Below are positions 46,940 to 55,600 of a stretch of DNA of 64,000 bases, piece by piece. The position numbers were made by a program, and so were the translations under genes. The notes under the pieces are model-generated. The model was given only the letters and a program-made list of their open reading frames with translations. It was not told the DNA's origin and ran no database searches. Origin of the DNA: Sabellastarte sp. h YS-2021 (Eukaryota > Annelida > Polychaeta > Sabellida > Sabellidae); NCBI GenBank assembly GCA_964017235.1, contig OZ024938.1:58457816-58521815 (forward strand), read 5' to 3'. Numbering within the stretch: position 1 is the stretch's first letter; each line of letters opens with the position of its first letter.

Positions 46940-47440
46940 TTCTGACCACCCAGCTGATGAACTGCTCACCTCTGAAGACCCAGCTGATGACTTGCCCAGC
47001 TCTGATGACCCAGCTGATGACTTGCCCAGCCCTGATGACCCAGCTGATGACTTACTCACTTCTGACCACCCAGCTGATGAACTGCTCACCTCTGATGACC
47101 CAGCTGATGACTTGCCCAGCCATGATGACCCAGCTGATGACTTACTCACTTCTGACCACCCAGCTGATGAACTGCTCACCTCTGATGACCCAGCTGATGA
47201 CTTGCCCAGCCATGATGACCCAGCTGATGACTTACTCACTTCTGACCACCCAGCTGATGAACTGCTCACCCCTGACGAACCAGCTGATGCACTGCTCACC
47301 CCTGATGACCCAGCTGATGAACTGCTCACCCCTGACGACCCAGCTGATGAACTGCTCACCCCTGACGACCCAGGTGATGAACTGCTAACCCCTGACGACC
47401 CAACTGATGAACTGCTCACCCCTGACAACCCAGCTGATGA
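46940..47440 (+). repeat. 30-bp tandem repeat inside the integrase relic
   Basis: About sixteen units of 30 bp, each containing CCAGCTGATGA, encode PADELLTSDD-type decapeptides rich in Asp, Pro and Leu. Higher-order copies of three units (near 47040, 47130 and 47220) show recent unit expansion. Other frames and the minus strand stay open through the array only because the unit length is a multiple of three. Confidence 0.9.
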
Positions 47441-48778
47441 CTAATTGACTTCAGAGCCCACAACATAACTTCAGTTGAAGAGGAGAAAATCTTTAAAAGA
47501 AACTCTCAAGAATGCTGAAAATATGAAAAAGATGTACACAAAAAAGGCTAGGTCCAACATTAGAATTTTTAGTGAGGGTGATATTGTAAGCATAGCCATT
47601 CCAAAAATTAACAGGACTGCAACCAACCTGAGATGCCTTCCATGTCAGGTGTTTAAGAAATCAAACTTAAGTGCCAAAGAACCAATGTACAGATTGGCAA
47701 CAGAGAATGACATGTTACGCAACAGATATAGGTCTGGTGACCTGATGCCCTTTAATGGCACCTTGACCATTAAGACTGACAAAGAAATAAGTCTCCGTGA
47801 AGCTGCTCGTTTACACCTACCACACAACATTTTCTTGAAAAAAAGAAGTGGGTGTACAAGTATCTGCCTAAATGGAAGGTGTTTGTGTAGAAAGCAGGGT
47901 ATCCAGTGCTCTACTCATTGTCACCCAACACATTCTTGCAAGAACACTGCAGGTCCACCAGTGTCTAAACAATTATTGTTTAGGTACCTGATGAAGGAAC
48001 ATATCAGTGATGTTGGCAACAGTAAATGGCTCACAGACCTGCACATTAGGGCAGTCTCAGAGATGCTGAAATCCCAGCAGTCATCCTTCGGAGGTCTGTT
48101 TGATCCAGTCTTGCCATAGAACATGTGTTGGGATGTCCCTGAAGGTGAATTCATCCAGATTTTAAACAAAGACAACTGCCACTGGGTGACGGTAAGCAAT
48201 ATTGGATGTCCAAAGAATACAGTGGCTGTGTATGACTCATTACTCAGCTCGAAGTTATCACAGAATTTATTGATGTGTATTGCCAGTCTGATGGAGTGTA
48301 TAGGTGATGACATCACTGTTCAAATCAAGAATGTTCACAGACAGATAGATAGTTATAGTTGTGGTTCCCTGGCAGCTGCATTTGTAACATCTTTAGTATG
48401 TGGACAAGATCCTTGTCAGCTAATCAGCTAAGGTACAAAGACATACATGCACACCTTGCTGATTCATTGAGAAGAGGCACCCTGGATCCATTTCCAAGTG
48501 AAGTTGTTTTAAAATGAAAAAGTGTGCTTAACTGTTATTATCAAAACCAGTGATGGTTTTCTGTGTATTTGATAAAAAGGACAAAAAATCATGTCATGGC
48601 ATGTTTTCAATTGCCCTTGTAATTGCTCAAGAATGTCTCTGAATAAACTTATGTCTATTATTTTGACCAAATCAAAAGTGGTCAGAATAAGACAACTGAT
48701 TTGTTTGACTGGCAACAATCATCCTAAACAATGGCAACTTAATCCTCTCCAGCTTTTCCACCTTTACACCTCCTAATT

Positions 48779-48943
48779 GAGGGGATACAGAATATGATGG
48801 GGATACACAATGTGGCTGTCATATTTTGTACCCGATTAATCCCCTATTGTTGGGATACAAAATGTGGCAGCCACATTCTGTATCCCCTAAAAGATCAAAG
48901 AGGGGATACAGAATATGGCAGGCATACAAAATATGGCATTACA
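48779..48943 (+). repeat. Family H terminal array, right end of the integrase relic
   Basis: It has GGGGATACAGAATATG, ATATTTTGTACCCG, GGGATACAAAATGTGGC and GCCACATTCTGTATCCCC blocks in both orientations. It ends AAAATATGGCATTACA at 48943. Reverse-complemented, the terminus is TGTAATGCCATATTTT, which differs from the family F terminus at 34027 in one base of 16. The preceding segment 48684-48900 matches 50955-51165. Confidence 0.75.
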
Positions 48944-48944
48944 C

Positions 48945-50165
48945 TGCTCTAGCGCCAGATAATGTATCCCCCCCACAAAGTGTGTGGGGATACAAAATAT
49001 GACAAGGGGGGCTGCCACAAAGTGTGTGGGGATACCCCTTTTAAAGGGGAAAGTTTTTATATCAGAAAAAAAAATCTCATTTCACTTTTGGCATATTTAT
49101 AGGTGTTATCTGGATGAACTTTGTAGCAATTGCTAAGTTTTCCAAAAAAAAACTATATAGGAAAAGTAGAAAAAGATCCTTTTTTATTTGTGTATGTTAT
49201 GAATATGCAGCACATGAGTGAATTCAATATAATGTGAACTATGCATTCTCCATTTACAAGCTTTTCCATACTTATATTAGATATTTAATATTAAATATAT
49301 TTTAAATATATATCCATCTTATTACTTTTGTAAACCATGTAAAATGCATTAGTTCTACAAAACCTGTGTATTTAACGTTAGAATGTTATTACAGAAAGTT
49401 ATTCCTGTGTACAAATGTAACAACAGACAAAGTAAATGCAAGTCATGTAATACAAGGCAAGGATTTAACATGACTAGACTTTTCTAAAGTATTTGATCAT
49501 ATTTACCCTTCTATGTTCAGCTCAACACTGGCTGACCAAAGGCCAATAAAGCTTAATTGTAATCAACTTATTAAATTGTGAACAAATCAACATGGGTTCC
49601 CACTGAGACTGAAGGGGCCTAGCAACATAAGGCCTGAGGAAATCCAATTAACGAATCACTAATCATCATTGGCCTTATCCCCTTATATCAATGTCAATAG
49701 GAAGCCATTTTTTACTTGTATGCTTTGTTTACAGGTAGAGTTCAGTGGATTGCATTCAATCTTTCTTGGTCTGATGGGTCAGTTTTGGGGTAACAATACC
49801 TGATACTGTTAAACCTTACATGTATTTTGTTAACAGTTTACCTTTAATCTAGTTTTTGGCTTCCTAATGGTTGGTAAAATATTGTAAATATGGAGTGAAT
49901 ACACAATTCACATTCATTTGAATTAAATATAAGAATTGATATCTGAAAATATTATCGTTTGAAGACTTACTATCAATTTTTCTAACAGTTTTAATTTAAT
50001 AACTTAATAAATTTAATTCATTAGACATGAATATAAACAAAATATTCACCATGGACTTTCTAATACAGTTCTTTCTTCAAAATTTAAAATACTGCAAAAT
50101 TTCCCATAGAAAGTTTTCCATCTTAAGATGGGCTAGCCTGTTCCAGCCCCTCTTTAGATTGGCCA
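48945..50165 (+). mobile_element. Mosaic element: H-type left array, J-type body and right array
   Basis: The left array (48945-49040) has TAGCGCCAGATAATGTATCC, matching the inverse of the F right end, then GTGTGGGGATACAAAATATG. The body 49090-49440 matches the family J body at 33540-33780. A J-type array, CATCTTAAGATGGGC with CCAGCCCC, lies at 50119-50165. No gene is present. It starts one base after the end of the integrase relic. Confidence 0.5.
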
Positions 50166-50279
50166 TGACTTTTTGTTAAGGAATGAATTAGTTGGTGCAA
50201 AGCACTAACTTCATATTCTTTGAACACTGAATGAATGGGATGAAATGGAATTTTAAAATGGTTTTCAGTGCTACAGTTA

Positions 50280-50430
50280 GAGGTCCTCAGTGGCCTAGTG
50301 GTTAGCAAGTTTGGCATCTAATCATAGGCTGTCACCTCTGTGGGTTCGAGTCCCACAAGTGGCAATTCTGAGGACCTGTCCCAATATGACCCTGGCTGTT
50401 GAACGGGACGTAAAACCCCAACTTTGACTT
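50280..50430 (+). repeat. SINE-B copy, best preserved
   Basis: The head GGTCCTCAGTGGCCTAGTGG includes box A, and box B is GTGGGTTCGAGTCCCAC. The body continues GAGGACCTGTCCCAATATGA and CCCTGGCTGTTGAACGGGAC, ending GTAAAACCCCAACTTTGAC. It serves as the reference copy for the other SINE-B fragments. Confidence 0.85.
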
Positions 50431-50589
50431 TGTCAGTGCTACAGTTAGTATGAATTTTTGCGACTTTATGTGTATAAGGCATGGTTCTGTATATTATTTT
50501 GCATATCCCTATATATAGAGAGAGTATATAGAGTAGTAACACAGGGAAAGTATTGGAGCTTCTTATATTGAACAGCAATAGGGACATAC

Positions 50590-50900
50590 TTAGGTCACGT
50601 GATCCACAGTTTGGGTTTAAGTCTAAGCATTCTACTCTCAGTGTACATTTGTGTTAAATGAGGTAATTAAATATTTCAATAATAAAAATACTGATGTTTT
50701 TGTCATGATGCTAGATGCCAGCAAGGCATTTCACCATGTTCATCATGTAAGTGTATTCAAAATAATGCTACAAAAAGGGTTATGGCCTCTGATATGTAGT
50801 CTAGTTGCTTACATGTATACAATGCAATCAGTTAGAATTAAATGTCAGAGTAACCAATGTATACCTTTGTGTATGAATAAATAAATAAATAAATAAATAG
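50590..50900 (+). mobile_element. LINE reverse transcriptase fragment with AATA tail
   Basis: The frame at 50651-50884 encodes VFVMMLDASKAFHHVHHV, a form of the RT motif with the catalytic Asp (LDASKAFD in relatives), and then YMYTMQSVRIK. Only the first palm segment is present. The fragment ends in an (AATA)n run at about 50875-50899. It belongs to a different LINE lineage from the element at 51184. It is 5' and 3' truncated relative to a full RT. Confidence 0.65.
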
Positions 50901-50954
50901 ATCTTCATAACTTTGCTTTACTTCCAATTCTACTCACTCTTGAGTTAATATAAG

Positions 50955-51183
50955 TTGGTCTAAATGAGACATTTGATTTTTTTGACTGACAACAATCATC
51001 CCAAACAATGGCAACTTAATCCTCTCCACCTGTGTTTGCTTAACTTTGCTGTTTATATCCCCCCTTTACACCTACTAATTGAGGGGATACAGAATAGGAT
51101 GGGGATACAAAATATTGCTGCAATATTTTGTATCCCCTTAATCCCTATTGTTGGGATACAAAATATGGGGTCACAATATTACA
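50955..51183 (+). mobile_element. Family H terminal array, second copy
   Basis: It shares ACAATGGCAACTTAATCCTC and the following array with 48715-48900. It ends AATATTACA at 51183, where the LINE begins. It has GGGGATACAAAATATTGC and its inverse GCAATATTTTGTATCCCC. It may be the opposite end of the element that starts at 48945. Confidence 0.6.
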
Positions 51184-52668
51184 GACAGAGCTGCAAGATA
51201 ATCACCCCCTGGCTGCTCAAATTAGATCTCACATGGATTCTCATGATCTTGGTAACATTTTCCAGTCAGCCTATAAGGTGGGGCACTCAACAGAAACTGC
51301 CTTGTTGTGCATCAAAAATGAGATTCACTTAGCTCTGTCCAAGGGCATGCCTACAGCACTGGTGCTACTTGACCTGTCCTTGGCTTTTGATACTATTGAT
51401 CATGACACACTCCTATTCTGTTTGTCAGCTAGGTTTGGCTTTGCTGGATTGGCACTATAATGGTTTAGATCCTACCTCCAGGATCATTTTCAGTCAGTCA
51501 AGATTGGTTCCAGTCTTTCGAATTTGTTCAAATTGAAGTTTGGAGTCCCCCAAGGTTCTGTCTTAGGTCCTCTTCCATTTTCTCTCTATACAACATCTCT
51601 TGGTCAAGTCATCAGAAAATATACTGGAGTCAAATACCACTTTTATGCCAACGATACTCAGCTGTTCATTCACTTATCCCCTGATGATAGTCTCAAGTCT
51701 TTTGACCATCTTAAATCCTGTTTGAATGATATTCAGGTCTGGATGTCTGAAAACAAACTCAAGCTAAATCCTGATAAAGCAGAATTCATAGTATTTGGTG
51801 CCAAAGACAGATACAAATGGCTCAGTGACTCATTTCCTGTCAATATCCTGGGTAATTGTCTCTCTCCCACAGATGTTGTACGCAATTTGGGTGTTCTGTT
51901 TGATGCAAAGTTTTGTTTCACCAATCACGTAAATTCTGTCATCAAATTTTTTTTATTAGCCTCAGGGACCTTCATCGTATCAGGAGGTTTCTTTCTGTTG
52001 ATACATCAGTGGTGATTGCAAATGTTCTGGTCAGTAGTCATTTGGATTATTGCAATTCTCTATTTCGCAGTTTGTCATCCCGTAATGCTACAAGGCTCCA
52101 ATATGTTCAAAATGCTCTTGAATGGTTTGTCACTGGTGCTTCAAAGTACACTTGCATCACATCCACCCTGAGGACACTTCATTGGCTACCCGTCAGACAA
52201 TGTATTATCTTCAAAACCCTAGTTTTGGTTTATAAGTACCTCACCACTGGCCAGCCCAAATATTTCGCACCATATCTCTCCTTGTACAAATCTGCCATGA
52301 ATACAAGACGTTCCAACCCCAAAAATTTGTTCCTCCAGGTTCCTCATTATTGTGCTTCCATCCATAAATCCAAGGTCCATTTCAACAACAGTTTCTCATA
52401 TGACGCCCCGAAGTTATGGAATGATCTTCCACATGATATCCGCAGTGCTCCAAATCTCTCGTGTTTCAAAAGTCGACTAAAAGCCTACCTATTTCAGAAA
52501 TCATTTCCACCATAGCTTCTAACTACCGAACACCGGATCACCTCCCTGGGTACGACTTGGAACATGTCTAACGTCTTGATGATTTATGCCTTACGAACTG
52601 GATGGTGTGCCTCAGAATCCGTAGATACAGAGATTAAGCACTTGGACAACTGATTGATTGATTGCTAG
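51184..52668 (+). mobile_element. CR1/L2-like LINE, 5'-truncated and inactive
   Basis: RT domain remains include QSAYKVGHSTETALL, LVLLDLSLAFDTIDHDTLL (palm Asp), GVPQGSVLGPLPFSLY and YHFYANDTQLFIHLS. The last of these carries Asn where the catalytic YADD box needs Asp. The DIQVWMSENKLKLNPDK and LNLG-type motifs follow. The C-terminal part has LDYCNSLF, LHWLPVRQ and APKLWNDLPHDIRS. The frame is interrupted by a stop near 51460 and a frame change near 51950. The 3' end is GAGATTAAGCACTTGG followed by (TGAT)n, as in CR1/L2-group LINEs. It is a non-mobile copy. Confidence 0.85.
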
Positions 52669-52679
52669 ATATTTACTCC

Positions 52680-53410
52680 CCTCTCTGTGAGAGACAATAG
52701 GACAATACACTAGTGTGTTTTTTCAGTCATTTGGACAGTTGTCAATACATTCATATCAGTAACAATGATTTGCAATTGACTTGTAAAAATATACCATTCT
52801 TAATACTTCTTTGTTAAATTAAATAATAAGGCTCAACCATAAAATTGCCACAAATATGTTTGCCCTGTTAAAGGTTTAATTTGAGTAAGTCTCATTATAT
52901 TTATATATTACTTTGATGCTGATTTGTTTCGTTTCATGATTTGGGTCTATTTTTCTAAGACACTCTATAGAATAATATAATAAATGATGTGAATATTATT
53001 AGTAATGTCAAAAGAAATCCAAATTTTTTTTGCAAGACTTAATGAAATAATTATTTCATAAATTATGCAAAAATATAAAATCAACATAAATAAGTAATAT
53101 ATAAATAGAATGCATGTGGCCCCACATCAATATTAAATAGAATGCAAGTGTTCCACTACAAGTTAATCCCCAACACAATGGTAATCACTGATTTAGGAAG
53201 GAATTCCAGGTCTTGCAAGGGGGGTCAACATATTTCAACCTCATTGCAATATTTTACCCCCTAGTGACAAATATAGGGGAGTCATTATCTTGCACTATAC
53301 TGAGTAGATTCTGGGAGGGCCTAGAATCTACCCCGGGGGTACATTATGAACACTACCAAAATCTACCCCCCTCCTCCCAGAATCTACCCCCCCTTGTGAT
53401 TAGTAACATA
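52680..53410 (+). mobile_element. Family K fragment: C-like body with AGAATCTACCCCC array
   Basis: The body 52800-52960 matches the C-family body 41940-42085; a landmark is ATTACTTTGATGCTGATTTG here and ATTACTTTGATGTTGCTTTG near 42040. The array 53300-53400 has TAGATTCTGGGAGGG and its inverse CCTCCCAGAATCTACCCCCC. The spacing is like the F and H arrays but the words are different. No complete ends are found. Confidence 0.5.
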
Positions 53411-54310
53411 GAGTTTTAGAATATCAATAAAATGAATATTAAAGCTATTTTAACTGTAAAATTAACCTTCAGTCAGCTTTGTGCGCTGTATATTGTGACA
53501 TGGTTTTATTTTTTTGGTTTGCACACAACATGATGCTCACAATTTTTATAAACATTATTTTAAATTGAATTATAAGCTTTTTAGGCTGTGTGCTACATTT
53601 TGTGTAATGTGTTTGTGTAATACCCTCTGTATAATAAAAAATATCTGATTTATCATACTATTTCTAGAGCTGACATATTTCAAAAGATCTGCATACAATT
53701 GTCATCCAGTTTTGAATGATGACAAGTGACAGTACTGGGATTAAGTGATGTGCTTACATACACTTCTAAGCAAACCCCTCACACCAATAACAGTTTATTG
53801 TATTACCATTTAATAATATTTATGCCACTGACTGACATAACTGATCTTTTTGTAAAAGCAATCAACTATTCTAGTTATTCCTTTGAATTCACCAATTAAG
53901 ATTTGTGGATGAAGTGCCTCATTTTATACACTACAAGTGTAGCTATCCTTTTGATTTGATTGATTTGGATTAGTTAAAGCTGGGTCCTAGTGTACATCAA
54001 AACTCTTTTTAATCTTTTGATGTCATAAATTGGGATATTCCTTAATAATTTGGGATTAGTTGAAGCTAGGCCTCAGTGTACATAAAAATAGGTTCTATCA
54101 GTTTAACAGCCTAACAGAGTCTCTGTTAAAAAATCAGAATTACCAATGCTAATACTGAATCACTTTATTATTAACTATTTTTCACCTAATAACTTGACTC
54201 AACTATTACCCATGCATATAGTGAAATACAAATCACACACTTTCAATGACAAATCATTTGCATAAACAATTGTGCAAATCATGTAAATTTTACATAATTC
54301 ATTTCTCAGT
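53410..54310 (+). other. AT-rich DNA with an internal 40-bp duplication
   Basis: Two diverged copies of a segment with TTAGTTAAAGCTGGGTCCTA and a following GTGTACATCAAAA lie at about 53967-54004 and 54047-54088. No gene is visible. It may be the remains of another element body. Confidence 0.4.
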
Positions 54311-54981
54311 GTGGTTCAGTTGTTGCAACTGAGTTCAGTCTGTTGTTATTGGGATCATACTTCTGAGTGTTTTGTCTTATGTAGCAATTGTCTGAGAGTT
54401 TTTGGTAATTGGCAAGATTTTTAAGTATTACTGTATTTTAGTTGATAGTTTGTCCCGATATATGGACAATGTGAGTTGTTTTATGTGGGTGACAGTGGTC
54501 ACTGCTGGTGTACTGGTGAGTGATTTTATTGAAATGTGATTAATGTGAAGGTTAACTATGATTGAGTGATTTTATGTCAAACTTGGGGTTTTTTAGAGTG
54601 CAGGCCAAGGTTCTGTCTGGGCTTGGTGTATAAAAGTCAGTGAATTTTAACATTCTGTGCCTTTCTGATATATGGGCGATGATTAGGCTGGGAACCTCTC
54701 CCTTATATCTGAGAGACTGACTGGTGAAAGGGTGGCTCGAGACACTGATGTTTGGGTTTGAACAGCTGCTGTTGCTGTTCTGATAGCTTTGCACTGATGC
54801 TGGGGACAACTGACTAACATGGTTGTCATACTGTGTTTGTAGATTGACATACGGGTTGTCAATAGTGGTGATACAGTTGACTAATGTGACTGTTGGCTCT
54901 GAGATTGTCGTTAGTGAGAGTTACAGGCACACGGGTTGCCTATATTGTGGAACAGTTGACTAATGTGACTGTTAGTGTATC

Positions 54982-55600
54982 CGACATGTTCCAAGTCGTA
55001 CCCAGGGAGTCGATCCGGTGTTCGGTAGTTAGAAATAATGGTGGAAATGATTTCTGAAATAGGTAGGTTTTTGATTTATTTGGGGTTTTACGTCGCTTTC
55101 AACACTGTACAGGTCATATCACGACGGGTAGTTGGAAGGGCAGAGGAAACCAGTACATATAGTTCGCTAGGGTTGTGTACTGTAAACTGCCGACCAATGG
55201 CAAGCAACTACCAGCTTTCCCACTTAAGGCCATCACGGGGATCGAACCCCGGCCTCAGAGGTGGGAGGTGAGAGTGTTACCACTCTGCCACCGTGGCCCC
55301 TAGTCGACTTTTGAAACACGAGAGATTTGGAGCACTGCGGATATCATGTGGAAGATCATTCCATAACTTAGGGGCATCATATGAGAAACTATTGTTGAAG
55401 TGGACATTGGATTTATGGATGGAAGCACAATAATGAGGAACCTGGAGGAACAAATTTTTGGGTTGGAACATCTTGTATTAATGGCAGACTTGTACAAGGG
55501 GAGATATGGTGCAAAATACCAAAACTAGGGTTTTGAAGATGATACGTTGTCTGATGGGTAGCCAATGAAGTGTATGAATATGCTTGTGTATTTTCAACAA
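54982..55600 (-). mobile_element. CR1/L2-like LINE 3' fragment inserted in the DIRS relic
   Basis: On the minus strand it encodes the same C-terminal segment as 52150-52515, including NLFLQVPHYCASIHKS and APKLWNDLPHDIRS, and the same 3' UTR start (ACTACCGAACACCGGAT). It lacks the (TGAT)n tail and is 5' truncated. It is interrupted by a SINE-A at 55069-55300. Confidence 0.8.
55069..55300 (-). repeat. SINE-A copy nested in the LINE, full length
   Basis: The minus strand reads GGGGCCACGGTGGCAGAGTG (box A), GGGGTTCGATCCCCGTG (box B), GCAGTTTACAGTACACAACC, TGTACTGGTTTCCTCTGCCC and CAACTACCCGTCGTGATATG. The tail is GACGTAAAACCCCAAATAAA. It breaks the LINE between AAGTCGACTA and CCTACCTATTTCAG, and both LINE sides remain recognisable. 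It is the best reference copy for SINE-A. Confidence 0.9.

Larger units (their letters stand above)
46163..48943 (+). mobile_element. Ginger-like integrase/Ulp1 element, broken fossil
   Basis: Parts in order are as follows. (1) An integrase core at 46338-46730, with HSDSGREFVNEIL and QGCVERGSRTI around the catalytic D and E, like the retroviral-type integrases of Ginger elements and of host genes such as KRBA2. (2) A proline-rich and lysine-rich linker, then an acidic 10-residue repeat at 46940-47440. (3) A basic region with a FSEGDIVSIAI segment. (4) A cysteine/histidine cluster at 47850-47945 of the pattern CxxxCxxxxCxCxxxxxxCxxxCH. (5) A C48/Ulp1-type cysteine protease at 48123-48431 with NCHWVTV, VYDS and QIDSYSCGS. 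(6) A noncoding tail with a terminal array at 48779-48943 ending ATTACA. It is broken in a few places. No left terminus is certain. Ginger transposons are known to pair an integrase with Ulp1- or OTU-type proteases, which supports the assignment. Confidence 0.75.

Noticed and set aside
46957-47388. 143-codon frame of repeated Met-Thr-Gln-Leu type
   Set aside because: A second frame of the same repeat array, not a separate gene.
46703-47428. 241-codon Ser/Gly-rich minus-strand open frame
   Set aside because: It is the mirror of the 30-bp repeat array on the other strand and is open only because the unit is a multiple of three.
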